64,000 nucleotides of DNA from an uncultured Prevotellaceae bacterium (GCA_900315105.1 OMXX01000006.1:66295-130294), one strand, 5' to 3'; positions 28,479 through 39,030 are shown, numbered from the stretch's first letter. Made by a program: numbers and translations. The notes: a model not told the origin generated them from the sequence alone.

Positions 28479-29755
28479 AGAAACTATTAATTGTTGTATC
28501 AATTTTCTGCTCTCTTGTGGCTAATGCCCAAGAGGGCAGATGGAAAGGTGAATTGAATTTGCCAGGAACGAAACTTCCTGTTGTGTTCAACTTCTCTTCG
28601 GAAGGTTGCACGATGGATTCTCCAAGTCAAGGAGCGGTTGGTATAAAGACCGACTGGACACGTAGCGAGAATGGAGATGTGAAGATCTCTATCCCGACTA
28701 TTGGCGGAAGCTATGAGGGAAGACTCGAAGGCAAGGAGATTAAGGGCGTGTTCAAGCAAATGGGGATGTCTTTTCCGCTGAATCTGACAGAAGCCAGACT
28801 CAACCGTCCTCAGACTCCAGTAGCGCCTTTTCCTTATACTACCGAGGAGGTGAAATTCAAGAATGGCGATATCGAACTTAATGGTACTTTGACTCTTCCG
28901 GCTGGTTTCTCTAAGAAAACGCCTGTACTTGTGATGGTTACGGGTAGCGGACAGCAGAATCGAGATGAGGAATTGTTTGAGCATAAGCCTTTTGCTGTTA
29001 TTGCAGATGCTTTTGCAAGAAAGGGTATTGCGACTTTGCGTTATGATGATCGTTTCTTTGGAGATAAGTCGAAGGATTTCGGTAAATTCACCACTTATGA
29101 CTTTAAGGAAGATGCTCTTGCTGCTATCAATCTTCTTCGTGGCAGATTTGATAATGTAGGGGTGCTTGGGCATAGTGACGGAGGTACTATAGCCTTGATG
29201 CTTGCTGCTGAGGACAAGGTTGATTTCGCTGTTTCTATGGCAGGAGTTGGTGGTTCTGGGAAAGAAAATCTCCTTCTACAGAATAAGATGATACTGAAGA
29301 GTATGGGGCACTCGGATGATGTGTTGGTCACATATTGTGATGTGCTCGGAAAGATGTTCGACGAAATGGCAAATGGCAGGCAACCTAAAGGATTTGCTAT
29401 CCCGGAATCCTTGCCAATGGAACTAAAGACCAATCTCCATGCTGTAATGTCTCAGCCGTTGGTTCCTTATATCTGTACTTCTTTGTCCATTGATATGAGC
29501 AAGTCTTTGGCTAAGATTAAATGTCCAGTTCTTGCTATTAACGGAAAGCTTGATTTGCAAGTTGAGCCAACCTATAATCTTGGTGCGTTAGAAAAAGGAC
29601 TGACAAATTGTAAACATAAAGTTGTCGCCTTTGATGGCTTGAATCATTTGTTTCAGCATTGTAAGACGGGCTCTCCTAATGAATATTCGGAGATAGAAGA
29701 AACAATATCTCCAGAAGTGCTTGATGTGATGATTGATTGGATTAAACAACAATAG
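28475..29755 (+). CDS. Secreted alpha/beta hydrolase
   Basis: Signal peptide MKKLLIVVSIFCSLVANAQ. Residues about 20-110 form a beta-rich N-terminal domain seen in Bacteroidetes hydrolases (GRWKGELNLPGTKLPVVF), followed by an alpha/beta hydrolase: oxyanion region VTGSGQQNRDE, nucleophile LGHSDGGTIA, late His in DGLNHLFQH, probable Asp in AINGKLDLQV. 426 residues. Probably an exported esterase or peptidase. Starts inside the stop of the ribbon-helix-helix gene. Confidence 0.85.
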   Translation: MKKLLIVVSIFCSLVANAQEGRWKGELNLPGTKLPVVFNFSSEGCTMDSPSQGAVGIKTDWTRSENGDVKISIPTIGGSYEGRLEGKEIKGVFKQMGMSFPLNLTEARLNRPQTPVAPFPYTTEEVKFKNGDIELNGTLTLPAGFSKKTPVLVMVTGSGQQNRDEELFEHKPFAVIADAFARKGIATLRYDDRFFGDKSKDFGKFTTYDFKEDALAAINLLRGRFDNVGVLGHSDGGTIALMLAAEDKVDFAVSMAGVGGSGKENLLLQNKMILKSMGHSDDVLVTYCDVLGKMFDEMANGRQPKGFAIPESLPMELKTNLHAVMSQPLVPYICTSLSIDMSKSLAKIKCPVLAINGKLDLQVEPTYNLGALEKGLTNCKHKVVAFDGLNHLFQHCKTGSPNEYSEIEETISPEVLDVMIDWIKQQ

Positions 29756-29883
29756 TTTTATTCGCTAAGTCTCATACGCTCCGCAAGTCCTTTCGGTTGC
29801 GGACTAAACCTTTCCGAATTATTCACGTCTATAATAAAAAAGATAACTTTTTATAAACTTATAAACTTAAAACCTAAAAAATT

Positions 29884-30666
29884 ATGAGAACGAAAATTAT
29901 TCTTTCATTCATCGCTGCTCTCTTGATGCAGTTTGTAAACGTACGTGCAGACGGTTATTCAGATGGCATTATGAAGCTCATCAATAGTGATGCTATGGGC
30001 TCTTTCAATGCCAAGATGTTTGAGCAGATGTCTCAGATACCAAGTGTTAATGCCGGTTATATCCAGGGACAGTTCAAGACTGATGCTGCTGAGTGGTTGG
30101 CTGGTCATTACCGTAAGAATATGTCAGAGAAGGAATTTGGTGATATGATTTCTTTCTTCATGCAGCCAGAGGTGTTGGCTATACAGAAGAAGGTCCTTTC
30201 AGCTGCAGCTTCAAGCCAGGGACAGGAAGCTATGCAGTCTTTAATGCCTCAGATGCAGGCTCTTATGACTGGCGGAACACCAGAGGATTTGAAGGAACCT
30301 GATTGTGATCCTCAGTTGAAGAAGGAAATTCTCCGTTGGCTGGAGATTAATAATTCTGCAGAGAGCATGAAGGCTTCTCTTAATTGTGCAAAAGGCCTTG
30401 TTGCAGATATGGCTCCAGAAGGCATTTCTGCAGACCAGATGGAGATGATGGCAAAGATGATGGACGGCATGTTCTCTTTCATGGAGAAAAATATGAATAC
30501 GCTTGTTTTGACCGCTTTGGTTGGAAAAGTTAACCTTAAGGATATGCAGACTCTTAATGCTGTTGAGAAAAAGCCTTTCTTCGCAAGCTATAAGAAGGCA
30601 AATGCCTCTGTGGCTAGTGATATGTCAACTTTCATGCAGAAGGTAATAGCTGGCATGAAGAAGTGA
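29884..30666 (+). CDS. Secreted protein, DUF2059-like
   Basis: 260 residues with signal peptide MRTKIILSFIAALLMQFVNVRA. The mature part is helical, Met-rich and Gln-rich (LMPQMQALM, MMAKMMDGMFSFMEKNM). The arrangement AAEWLAGHYRKNMSEKEFGDMISFFMQPEVLAI resembles DUF2059 proteins of unknown role; this is tentative. A hairpin CCGCAA...TTGCGG lies upstream near 29780 and a strong terminator follows, so it is probably a single-gene unit. Confidence 0.65.
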   Translation: MRTKIILSFIAALLMQFVNVRADGYSDGIMKLINSDAMGSFNAKMFEQMSQIPSVNAGYIQGQFKTDAAEWLAGHYRKNMSEKEFGDMISFFMQPEVLAIQKKVLSAAASSQGQEAMQSLMPQMQALMTGGTPEDLKEPDCDPQLKKEILRWLEINNSAESMKASLNCAKGLVADMAPEGISADQMEMMAKMMDGMFSFMEKNMNTLVLTALVGKVNLKDMQTLNAVEKKPFFASYKKANASVASDMSTFMQKVIAGMKK

Positions 30667-30709
30667 TAGGTTGTGTCAAATAAAAAGCAAAAGGCAGTCA
30701 AATAAAAAG

Positions 30710-30755
30710 CAAAAGGCAAAAAGCGTGATTGTACTTTTTGCCTTTTGTTTTTGCT
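30710..30755 (+). terminator. Terminator after the DUF2059-like gene
   Basis: A 14-base perfect stem (CAAAAGGCAAAAAG with CTTTTTGCCTTTTG) followed by T-rich sequence. Its left arm is the second copy of a 21-base direct repeat beginning GTCAAATAAAAAGC, the first copy starting at about 30675. Confidence 0.85.
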
Positions 30756-30901
30756 TTTATGATAAAATTATAATTTGAAATAATAAAATATAGGCAAATA
30801 TTTATGTTAATAACGTTAAAAATGAGCGATAAAAATTAACATTCTGCACTTGCATTCAGGAAATCTTAATATCTTTGCACAGAAATCAAGGAAAAGAATA
30901 G

Positions 30902-32458
30902 ATGAAGAAATCAACTATATGGCTCGTTGCCGTTGTCATGGGACTCTCATTTGTAGGTCTTCTGTACTTGCAGATTTCCTATATTGAGGAGATGACTAAG
31001 ATGAAACGAGAACAGTTCAATGAATCGGTAAACCGAGCCTTGTATCAGGCTTCACGTAATCTCGAGATGAACGAGACGCTCAGATACTTGGAGAAGGATG
31101 TTAATGCTACAGAACGTCGCGCTATCAAGTTTGATTCCGTGTCAAGTGTAGGCGGTAAGTTGAACGCTGGTATTCAGCAGTCGCATCAATATGCGGTGGC
31201 AGGAGAAGACGGTACGATATACTCATCCTTTGAGTTGAAGACCATAACCTTGAAGCCTTCAAAGGTGCCCAAGGCTATGATCCTCCATTCAGACAAGGAG
31301 AGTTCGATCTCGGAGGCAGCAAAGTCGATGCAGGAGATAATCCGAAACAGATATGTCTATCAGAGGGCGTTGCTTGATGAGGTGGTATATAACATTCTCT
31401 ATACTGCATCTGACAAGCCATTGAAGGAGAGGATAAACTTCAAGATGCTTGATCAGGATATCCGAGCAGAGCTTCTAAACAATGGTATCTCTATTCCTTA
31501 TCATTTTTCGGTCAATACAAGTGATGGTAGAGAGGTCTACCGTTGTCCTGACTACACGGATGAAGGTGAGGAGAATACCTATACACAGGTTCTCTTCCGC
31601 AATGATCCCCACTCGAAGATGGGTGTTGTGAACATCCACTTCCCTAATATGTCGAGCTATATCTTCTCAAGCGTGAAGTTCATGATACCGGCACTTATCT
31701 TCACAGGTGTGCTGCTTATCACTTTCATCTTCACCATCGTGGTTATCTTCCGTCAGAAGCGTTTCTCTGAGATGCGTAATGACTTTATCAATAATATGAC
31801 GCATGAGTTCAAGACTCCGATATCAAGTATATCACTTGCAGCTCAGATGTTGAAGGATGATACCATAACCAAGTCGCCAACAATGCTCTCGCATCTGTCT
31901 GGTGTTATCGTTGACGAGACAAAACGCTTGCGTTTCCAGGTTGAGAAGGTTTTGCAGATGTCGATGTTCGACCATAAGAAGGTTACGTTCAAGAAACGTG
32001 AACTTGAGCTCAACGAACTTGTAGAAGGTGTTATCAATACGTTCACCCTCAAAGTTGAGGCTTCTGGAGGTAAGATAGACAGTAGTCTGGCAGCAACGAG
32101 TTCAAAGGTATATGTTGATGAGATGCACCTTACGAATGTGGTGTTCAACCTTATGGACAATGCTGTTAAATACAAGAAGGAAGATGTGGATATACATCTG
32201 AATGTTCGTACATGGAATGACGCCATGCATGTATATCTCTCTATTGCCGACAATGGTATAGGTATCAAGAAAGAGAACCTGAAGAAAATCTTCGAGAAAT
32301 TCTATCGTGTTCACACTGGTAACCGCCATGATGTAAAGGGCTTCGGACTTGGTCTCGCCTATGTCAAGCAGATTGTGGATCTCCATAAGGGTACTATCCA
32401 TGCAGAATCAGAGATTGGCAAGGGAACAAAGTTTATCATTAAGTTGCCGTTGTGCTAG
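30902..32458 (+). CDS. rprX: Two-component sensor histidine kinase (RprX-like)
   Basis: Membrane sensor: helix 1 near residues 5-27, a periplasmic domain to about 260, helix 2 PALIFTGVLLITFIFTIVVIF. The HisKA phosphoacceptor is MTHEFKTPISSIS; the ATPase domain has NLMDNAVKY, DNGIGIKKENL and GFGLGLAYVKQIV. 518 residues. A -7 box TATCTTTG is at 30870-30877. The response regulator follows 66 bases later, separated by simple repeats. Pairing and order match RprX-RprY of Bacteroides; the symbol rests on that resemblance. Confidence 0.85.
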   Translation: MKKSTIWLVAVVMGLSFVGLLYLQISYIEEMTKMKREQFNESVNRALYQASRNLEMNETLRYLEKDVNATERRAIKFDSVSSVGGKLNAGIQQSHQYAVAGEDGTIYSSFELKTITLKPSKVPKAMILHSDKESSISEAAKSMQEIIRNRYVYQRALLDEVVYNILYTASDKPLKERINFKMLDQDIRAELLNNGISIPYHFSVNTSDGREVYRCPDYTDEGEENTYTQVLFRNDPHSKMGVVNIHFPNMSSYIFSSVKFMIPALIFTGVLLITFIFTIVVIFRQKRFSEMRNDFINNMTHEFKTPISSISLAAQMLKDDTITKSPTMLSHLSGVIVDETKRLRFQVEKVLQMSMFDHKKVTFKKRELELNELVEGVINTFTLKVEASGGKIDSSLAATSSKVYVDEMHLTNVVFNLMDNAVKYKKEDVDIHLNVRTWNDAMHVYLSIADNGIGIKKENLKKIFEKFYRVHTGNRHDVKGFGLGLAYVKQIVDLHKGTIHAESEIGKGTKFIIKLPLC

Positions 32459-32524
32459 AAAGTGTAAAGAGTAAAGTGTAAAGTGTAAAGAGTAAAGAAA
32501 CAAAATATAAAAATAATAACTATT

Positions 32525-33223
32525 ATGGAAGAAAATGTAAAAATTCTGCTTTGCGAGGATGATGAGAACCTCGGTATGTTGCTTCGTGAGTATCTTCAGG
32601 CTAAGGGCTTCACAACAGAGCTCTGTCCTGATGGTGAGGCTGGTTTCCGCGCTTTCCAGCGTGACAAGTTTGATATCTGCGTCCTCGACGTTATGATGCC
32701 TAAGAAGGATGGTTTCACACTTGCTTCTGATATACGTCAGAGTAATCTCGAGATTCCTATCATCTTCTTGACAGCTAAGCAGTTGAAGGAGGATATCCTT
32801 GAGGGCTTTAAGATTGGTGCAGACGACTATATCACAAAGCCATTCTCAATGGAAGAACTCGTATTCCGTATAGAGGCAATCCTTCGTCGTGTTCGTGGTA
32901 AGAAGACAAAGGAGAGTACAGTATATCAGCTTGGTCGCTTCGTTTTCGATACACAGAAGCAGCTCCTTACCAATGGAGATAAGATGGTTAAGCTCACAAC
33001 AAAGGAGAACGAACTTCTCTCTCTGCTTTGTAGCCATGCAAATGAGATTCTCCAGCGTGACTTCGCCTTGAAGACCATCTGGATTGATGATAACTACTTC
33101 AATGCACGTTCTATGGATGTGTATATCACAAAGCTTCGTAAGCACCTCAAGGATGATGACCAGATTGAAATCATCAACATCCACGGTAAGGGCTATAAGC
33201 TCATAGTTCCAGGAGAGGAGTAG
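32525..33223 (+). CDS. rprY: OmpR-family response regulator (RprY-like)
   Basis: Receiver domain (1-120): acidic pair CEDDEN, phosphoacceptor Asp in CVLDVMMPKKDG, Lys in DYITKPFSM. C-terminal winged helix (about 130-232) with LTTKENELLSLLC, recognition helix region SMDVYITKLRKHL and IINIHGKGYKLIVP. 232 residues. Partner of the upstream kinase. Its stop codon is the first base of an inverted repeat that also holds the end of the converging MATE gene. Confidence 0.88.
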   Translation: MEENVKILLCEDDENLGMLLREYLQAKGFTTELCPDGEAGFRAFQRDKFDICVLDVMMPKKDGFTLASDIRQSNLEIPIIFLTAKQLKEDILEGFKIGADDYITKPFSMEELVFRIEAILRRVRGKKTKESTVYQLGRFVFDTQKQLLTNGDKMVKLTTKENELLSLLCSHANEILQRDFALKTIWIDDNYFNARSMDVYITKLRKHLKDDDQIEIINIHGKGYKLIVPGEE

Positions 33224-33300
33224 ACCCTCTAAATCCCCCTTAAAGGGGGACTTCTTTCTCTTCTGGCTCTCCCCTTTTAAGGGGGAGCGGGGAGAGGGTC
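33223..33300. repeat. GC-rich inverted repeat between rprY and the MATE gene
   Basis: GACCCTCT (33223-33230) and AGAGGGTC (33293-33300) close a structure with inner CCCCCTTAAAGGGGG and CCCCTTTTAAGGGGG hairpins. It lies between converging genes and could terminate both, but also encodes the last 17 or so residues of the MATE protein. A partial copy ends the repeat at 54305-54481. Confidence 0.7.
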
Positions 33301-34583
33301 GTCCAATACACGCTCTGTGTTACGCCTCTTGCCGTAAGGTATAGAATGAAGGCGAGCCACAGGGCGTGATTGTGTAATGTCGTTTCGAGAGAGAAATATG
33401 TAATGAAGAACACAATAGCTGCTACGAATGTTCCAGATAGCATTCCTTTTGTCATTGTCATACCTATAAATACACCGTCCCATACAAATGCTACCATTCC
33501 AGAAATAGGTATCAGTATTGCCCAGAAAATGTATTCTTCGGATGCAGAGATAACGCTTTCCTCGTTTGTGAGAAGGCGTAGGAAGTCAAGTCCGCCAACT
33601 CCATATACGATGGAATAGATAGCTGTCAGTCCCATACTCCAATAGAAAACTTTTCTTATCGTTTCCTTTAGAGAATAATTGTCGCCAGCACCATAGAAAC
33701 GACCACAAAGTGCCTCGGCTGCATAGGCAAATCCGTCCATTATGTATGAGTAGAGAATGAATAGCTGCATTAGTAGTGTATTGACGGCAAGAATAATCTC
33801 TCCACCTTTCGCCCCGGCAACTACAAAGTACAGATTTACAGACACTAAGAATAATGTGCGAAGGAAAATATCCCTGTTCACCGTGAAGAAAGACTTCATT
33901 GCCGATGACTCGAAAATGCGCGATAATGATATGCGTGAATTGCCATCATAAAGAATCTCCCTTCTCTTTCTCAGAAAGAAGAAACTGCCCATAAAGAAGC
34001 CTGCCCATTGCGCAATCAAAGTGCCCAAGGCAACGCCTTCAATCTTCATTCCAAGCCAATATACCAATAAGAGTGAGATAAGGATGTTCACCACATTCTG
34101 CGTGATGGAAATGATCATCGGAATTTTAGTGTTTTGCATGCCTACAAACCAACCGTTCAAGGCAAAAAGTCCGAGACTTGCTGGTGCTCCCCAGATGCAG
34201 ATATAACAGTAAGAATAAACGAGTTGCGTGACATTCTCATCTGGTGCTATGAACCACATCGTAAGATGGAGTAGGGGATACTGCAATGCAATGATAGCTA
34301 GTCCGATAAGCGAGGATATACTGATTGCCCTAAGTCCTGTAAGGTCAGCTTCGCCGAAGTCCTTTCTTCCGTATGCCTGAGCCGTCATTCCGCCTGTTCC
34401 CATTCTAAGAAATGCGAAGAGCCAGTACATGATGTTGAAAATCATAGAACCGACGGCAATGGCTCCAATATAGCGTGCCTCTCCCATGTGTCCTGTTATG
34501 GCTGTGTCTACAAGACCGAGCAACGGCACGGTTATGTTAGAGACAATGGAAGGGAGGGCGAGATTGATAATTTTGCGATGCAT
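33240..34583 (-). CDS. MATE family efflux transporter (DinF-like)
   Basis: Polytopic exporter with about 12 hydrophobic helices, beginning INLALPSIVSNITVPLLGLVDTAITGHMG, the classic MATE start with the conserved Asp after helix 1; the repeat half begins near FLRTLFLVSVNLYFV. 447 residues from MHRKIINLAL; the upstream 15 codons fall in simple repeat and are rejected. The last residues, PLPLKRGEPEEKEVPL, are encoded by a GC-rich palindromic repeat and are probably not ancestral. Substrate unknown. Confidence 0.9.
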   Translation of the reverse strand: MHRKIINLALPSIVSNITVPLLGLVDTAITGHMGEARYIGAIAVGSMIFNIMYWLFAFLRMGTGGMTAQAYGRKDFGEADLTGLRAISISSLIGLAIIALQYPLLHLTMWFIAPDENVTQLVYSYCYICIWGAPASLGLFALNGWFVGMQNTKIPMIISITQNVVNILISLLLVYWLGMKIEGVALGTLIAQWAGFFMGSFFFLRKRREILYDGNSRISLSRIFESSAMKSFFTVNRDIFLRTLFLVSVNLYFVVAGAKGGEIILAVNTLLMQLFILYSYIMDGFAYAAEALCGRFYGAGDNYSLKETIRKVFYWSMGLTAIYSIVYGVGGLDFLRLLTNEESVISASEEYIFWAILIPISGMVAFVWDGVFIGMTMTKGMLSGTFVAAIVFFITYFSLETTLHNHALWLAFILYLTARGVTQSVYWTTLSPLPLKRGEPEEKEVPL

Positions 34584-34694
34584 TTGATTGAATGTTGGGT
34601 GATAGGTGCTAGGTGATAGCGACTGCAAAATTACTATATTTATGCCAAAAACAGGACTTTAATATTATAAATATTAGGAAATTGCGGAATTTAT

Positions 34695-34725
34695 TTTGTT
34701 TAATCAAGAATATTTGCTAATTTTG
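34695..34725 (+). promoter_or_regulatory. Promoter of alaS
   Basis: TTTG (34695-34698), exactly 19 bases, TAATTTTG (34718-34725): a full match to the Bacteroidetes promoter consensus about 50 bases before the alaS start. Confidence 0.85.
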
Positions 34726-34777
34726 CACCTTAAAATCATAAATTTGTAAATCGTAAATAAAAAAATAGTAAATCTCA

Positions 34778-37399
34778 ATGATGACAGCAAACGAAATCCG
34801 TGACTCGTTCAAGAAATTCTTCGAACAGAAAGGACATGCCATCGTGCCAAGTGCACCAATGGTGATTAAAGATGACCCAACACTTATGTTTACCAACGCT
34901 GGTATGAACCAGTGGAAGGATGTGATTCTCGGTACACGCGACCCAGAGCCACGCCGTCGTGCGGACTCTCAGAAATGTCTTCGTGTAAGTGGTAAGCACA
35001 ATGACCTTGAAGAGGTTGGACACGATACATATCACCACACCATGTTCGAGATGCTTGGTAACTGGTCATTTGGTGACTACTTCAAGGAAGGTGCTATCGA
35101 TATGGCATGGGAGTATCTCGTTGATGTTCTCAAGCTTAATCCTGCTGACCTCTACGTTACAATCTTCGAGGGTGACGATAGCGAAGGTCTTGCACGTGAT
35201 GAGGAGGCTTACGGCTATTGGCTCAAGCATGTTCCTGCTGACCACATCATCAATGGTAACAAGCACGATAACTTTTGGGAAATGGGTGATACTGGTCCTT
35301 GCGGTCCTTGTTCAGAGATTCACCTCGACTCTCGTACTCCAGAGGAGAAGGCGAAGGTTCCTGGACGTGAACTTGTCAATAAGGACGATCCACAGGTTAT
35401 CGAGATATGGAACATTGTATTCATGCAGTTCGAGCGTAAGGCCGACGGTCACCTTGAACCACTTGGCATGAACGTTATAGATACAGGTATGGGCTTCGAG
35501 CGTCTTGTTCGTGCTCTTCAGGGCAAGCATTCTAACTATGACACAGACGTATTCCAGCCAATCATCAAGGAGATTGAGCGTCTCTCTGGTAAGAAGTATG
35601 GTGCTGCAGAGGAAACTGATGTGGCAATGCGCGTAATTGCTGACCACCTCCGTGCTGTAGCATTCTCTATTGCTGACGGTCAGCTCCCAGGCAATGCAAA
35701 GGCTGGATATGTTATCCGTCGTATTCTTCGTCGTGCCGTTCGTTATGCATATACATTCCTTGATCAGAAGGAGGCATTCGTTTACAAACTCCTCCCTGTT
35801 CTCATTCAGGAGATGGGTCCTTCTTATCCAGAGCTCCCAGGACAGCGCGAGCTTATCGGTAAGGTGATCAAGGAAGAGGAGAATTCATTCCTTCGTACTC
35901 TCGACAAGGGTATTTCTATGCTCTCTGACGCTATTGAGGCACTCAAGGCAGAGAAGAAGAACGTACTCGATGGTACTCAGGCATTCCGTCTGTTTGATAC
36001 CTACGGTTTCCCTCTTGACCTTACTGAGCTTATCTGTCGTGAGCAGGGCGTAAGTGTTGATGAGGCTAAGTTCAATGAGGAAATGGAGGCTCAGAAGGCT
36101 CGTGCTCGTAATGCTGCACAGGTAGAGAATTCTGACTGGGTAGAACTCAAGCCGGGCGAGCAGCAGTTCGTTGGATATGACTACACCGAGTATGAGTGTG
36201 AGATACTCCGCTACCGTAAGGTGACTGTCAAGAAGGCTACATATTTCGAGATTGTACTCTCTGCAACTCCATTCTATGGTGAGATGGGTGGTCAGGTAGG
36301 TGACAAGGGCGTCCTTGTTTCTGAGAACGAGACCGTCAACATCATCGACACACGTCGTGAGAATGGCCAGAGTGTTCATATCGTAAAGGAGATGCCAAAG
36401 GATCCTACGGCTCCATTCATGGCTTGTGTTGACACAGACTTGCGTAATGCAAGTGCTGCCAATCATACTGCTACCCACCTTCTCGACTATGCCCTGAAGC
36501 AGGTTCTCGGTGATCATGTTGAGCAGAAGGGCTCTTTCGTAAGTCCTGACACTCTCCGTTTCGACTTCTCTCACTTCGAGAAAGTAACAGACGAACAACT
36601 CCGTGAGGTTTCACGCATCGTGAACTCAATGATTCGTGAGGACATTCCACTTGACGAGCATCGCGACACTCCACTTGAAGAGGCTAAGAAACTCGGTGCT
36701 ATCGCCCTCTTCGGCGAGAAGTATGGCGACAAGGTTCGTGTAGTTCGTTTCGGTCCTTCTTGCGAGTTCTGTGGCGGTATCCATGCAAGCAGCACAGGCC
36801 GTATCGGTATGTTCAAGATCATCTCTGAGAGTAGTGTTGCTGCAGGCATCCGTCGTATTGAGGCTGTTACAGGCAAGCAGTGTGAGGAGATGCTCTACGC
36901 AATGGAAGATACTGCAAAGGCTATCGGCAATATGTTCAACAATGCCAAGGACCTTCAGGGTGCTATCGCCAAGTTCATTGACGAGCATGAGGATCTTAAG
37001 AAGGAAGTTGAGTCAATGAAGGCACAGGCTGCTGCTCGTATCAAAGCTAAACTCCTTGAACAGGTACAGCAGATCAATGGTGTTAATGTCATCAAGGCTG
37101 TTATTCCTGCTGATGCACAGCAGTGTAAGGATATCGTATTCCAGCTCCGTGAGTCTATGCCAGAGTCACTTGTATGTGCCCTTGGTACAAAGATTGGTGG
37201 TAAGCCAAGCATCACGGTTATGCTTTCCGACGATATGGTGAAGAACCACAACCTCAACGCTGGTAAGATTGTACGTGAGGCAGCCAAGCTCATTCAGGGT
37301 GGTGGCGGTGGTCAGCCTTTCTTCGCTACTGCTGGTGGCAAGAATCCTGACGGTATATCTTCTGCTCTCGATAAGGCTATAGAGCTTTGCGAACTATAA
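34778..37399 (+). CDS. alaS: Alanyl-tRNA synthetase
   Basis: Class II synthetase charging tRNA-Ala. N-terminal catalytic core with [15 protein letters not shown] and [10 protein letters not shown]; editing domain with [11 protein letters not shown] and the zinc Cys/His set including [14 protein letters not shown]-terminal DHHA1 domain with [15 protein letters not shown]. 873 residues, complete. The start could be 34778 or the next ATG codon. It has a consensus promoter. Confidence 0.97.
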   Translation: MMTANEIRDSFKKFFEQKGHAIVPSAPMVIKDDPTLMFTNAGMNQWKDVILGTRDPEPRRRADSQKCLRVSGKHNDLEEVGHDTYHHTMFEMLGNWSFGDYFKEGAIDMAWEYLVDVLKLNPADLYVTIFEGDDSEGLARDEEAYGYWLKHVPADHIINGNKHDNFWEMGDTGPCGPCSEIHLDSRTPEEKAKVPGRELVNKDDPQVIEIWNIVFMQFERKADGHLEPLGMNVIDTGMGFERLVRALQGKHSNYDTDVFQPIIKEIERLSGKKYGAAEETDVAMRVIADHLRAVAFSIADGQLPGNAKAGYVIRRILRRAVRYAYTFLDQKEAFVYKLLPVLIQEMGPSYPELPGQRELIGKVIKEEENSFLRTLDKGISMLSDAIEALKAEKKNVLDGTQAFRLFDTYGFPLDLTELICREQGVSVDEAKFNEEMEAQKARARNAAQVENSDWVELKPGEQQFVGYDYTEYECEILRYRKVTVKKATYFEIVLSATPFYGEMGGQVGDKGVLVSENETVNIIDTRRENGQSVHIVKEMPKDPTAPFMACVDTDLRNASAANHTATHLLDYALKQVLGDHVEQKGSFVSPDTLRFDFSHFEKVTDEQLREVSRIVNSMIREDIPLDEHRDTPLEEAKKLGAIALFGEKYGDKVRVVRFGPSCEFCGGIHASSTGRIGMFKIISESSVAAGIRRIEAVTGKQCEEMLYAMEDTAKAIGNMFNNAKDLQGAIAKFIDEHEDLKKEVESMKAQAAARIKAKLLEQVQQINGVNVIKAVIPADAQQCKDIVFQLRESMPESLVCALGTKIGGKPSITVMLSDDMVKNHNLNAGKIVREAAKLIQGGGGGQPFFATAGGKNPDGISSALDKAIELCEL

Positions 37400-37403
37400 T
37401 TAA

Positions 37404-37520
37404 GTGAATAGTGAAGAGTGAAAAGTGAAAAATATAAGTTACAATTATAGCGTAAAAGCTATCGACAAATTTGAAATTGCAATACAAACTTAAATTCTTC
37501 ACTTTTCACTCTTAACTCAA
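37404..37520. repeat. Inverted simple repeat between alaS and merR
   Basis: Left: AGTGAATAGTGAAGAGTGAAA; right: TTCTTCACTTTTCACTCTTAAC, complementary in sense, so the transcript can form a long imperfect hairpin around a 60-base loop. No coding content. It may act as the alaS terminator. Confidence 0.5.
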
Positions 37521-37534
37521 AAACTCCAAACTAT

Positions 37535-37873
37535 ATGTCCGAGAAAAACTTAAAGGTATATTACACCATCAAGGATGTGGCAGAGATTGTTGGTGTGACG
37601 GAGCCTACTCTTAGGTTCTGGGAGACGGAGTTTCCTCATATCAAGCCAAAGACAACTGCCAACAAGGTGCGCCAATATACTATGAAGGAGATAGATGACA
37701 TAAAGGTTATCTATAACCTCATCAGGGTGCGTGGCTTTAAGATTGCTGCAGCAAAGAAAATGCTTCATGCCAATCGTTCTGGTGTGGATAAAACCGACAA
37801 GGTGCTCCGCAAACTTCAGGACGTGAAGACAGAACTTCTTGCACTAAAGACACAACTTGACATCATCGTATAG
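37535..37873 (+). CDS. MerR family transcriptional regulator
   Basis: 112 residues. N-terminal winged helix: YYTIKDVAEIVGVTEPTLRFWE, then VRQYTMKEIDDIKVIYNLIRVRGFKIAAAKK, then a short coiled coil (VLRKLQDVKTELLALKTQL). It is a one-domain form with no sensor domain; the effector is unknown. The stop TAG overlaps the GTG start of the MFS gene by one base (TAGTG), so it may regulate that transporter. Confidence 0.88.
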   Translation: MSEKNLKVYYTIKDVAEIVGVTEPTLRFWETEFPHIKPKTTANKVRQYTMKEIDDIKVIYNLIRVRGFKIAAAKKMLHANRSGVDKTDKVLRKLQDVKTELLALKTQLDIIV

Positions 37874-39030
37874 TGAAAAGAGCCCTTATCTCTCTTGCGA
37901 TGGGCACTTTTGGACTCGGCATTACCGAGTTCGTCATGATGGCTATCTTGCCTAACGTGGCAAGTGATTTTGCTGTGTCCATCCCTGTAGCTGGTCATCT
38001 TATTTCCGCCTATGCTCTTGGTGTGTGCGTTGGAGCTCCAATGTTGTTGATGCTCGGGCGCACATGGCCGTTGAAGCGTATCATTCTCATGCTTTGTGGA
38101 ATCTTTATCTCTGCCTCTGCATTGATGGCGGTAAGTCCTTCGTATGGTGTTTTTCTTTTGGCACGCTTCTGTGCCGGACTCCCTCATGGTGCTTATTTCG
38201 GCGTGACAAGTATTGTTGCTGATAGGATCTCTCCTGATGGTAAGTCGGCTTTTGCCGTAGCCGTAGTAAGTGTTGGAATGGCGATAGCCAACCTCATAGG
38301 TATTCCGCTTGGCACATGGCTGACGGGGATTCTCTCTTGGCGACTGGTATTCATCTTTTCATGCGTCTGGGGCATTGCCACGCTACTTGCTATCTGGAGG
38401 TTCGTGCCTTCCATACCACCACTTCCCAATATTGGTTTCAAGGGCACATTCCGATTCCTCAAACACCTTGCACCATGGCTTGTTATAATGGGAACTCTTC
38501 TCGGAAATTGTAGCGTCTTCTGCTACTACAGCTATATCGCTCCTCTCCTGACTAATGTATCGGGCATCCCTACTGAGATGATGACCTTGATGATGGTACT
38601 TGCAGGAGCAGGAATGGTGATAGGAAATCTCAGTGGAGGAAAGATATCCGACAAGGCAGGGCCCGGTCACATGGGCAGATATGGAGTTATGACTATGTTT
38701 CTTATGCTTGGAATCATCTTTTTCTTCTCGCATTACACCATTGTCTCTGTCGTTTGTATGGTGATAACCACAGCCGCACTCTTCAGCGTTTCTGCTCCGC
38801 AACAACTGCTTTTGCTGAGATATTCTGATGGTGGTGAGCTTCTTGGAGGTGCAATGGTACAGATTGCCTTTAATCTCGGCAATGCGATAGGTGCATTCGC
38901 TGGAGGAATACCAATAAGCCTCGGCATGGAATACAACTATTGTGCGCTCGTAGGTATCTTCTTTGCTGCAATGGCCCTTGTCGCTTATACCCTATTTATA
39001 AGGAGATACGAATCAAGACGTGTGTCATGA
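37873..39030 (+). CDS. MFS transporter (AraJ/YdhP-type)
   Basis: 385 residues, 12 hydrophobic helices. Family landmarks: FGLGITEFVMMAILPNVASD at the N-terminus, the A-motif-like MLLMLGRTWPLKR loop, and GLPHGAYFGV with the second-half GNLSGGKISDKAGPG. This set is typical of arabinose-efflux/chloramphenicol-resistance-like DHA1 exporters. Start is GTG at 37873 inside the merR stop. Substrate unknown. Confidence 0.87.
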   Translation: MKRALISLAMGTFGLGITEFVMMAILPNVASDFAVSIPVAGHLISAYALGVCVGAPMLLMLGRTWPLKRIILMLCGIFISASALMAVSPSYGVFLLARFCAGLPHGAYFGVTSIVADRISPDGKSAFAVAVVSVGMAIANLIGIPLGTWLTGILSWRLVFIFSCVWGIATLLAIWRFVPSIPPLPNIGFKGTFRFLKHLAPWLVIMGTLLGNCSVFCYYSYIAPLLTNVSGIPTEMMTLMMVLAGAGMVIGNLSGGKISDKAGPGHMGRYGVMTMFLMLGIIFFFSHYTIVSVVCMVITTAALFSVSAPQQLLLLRYSDGGELLGGAMVQIAFNLGNAIGAFAGGIPISLGMEYNYCALVGIFFAAMALVAYTLFIRRYESRRVS

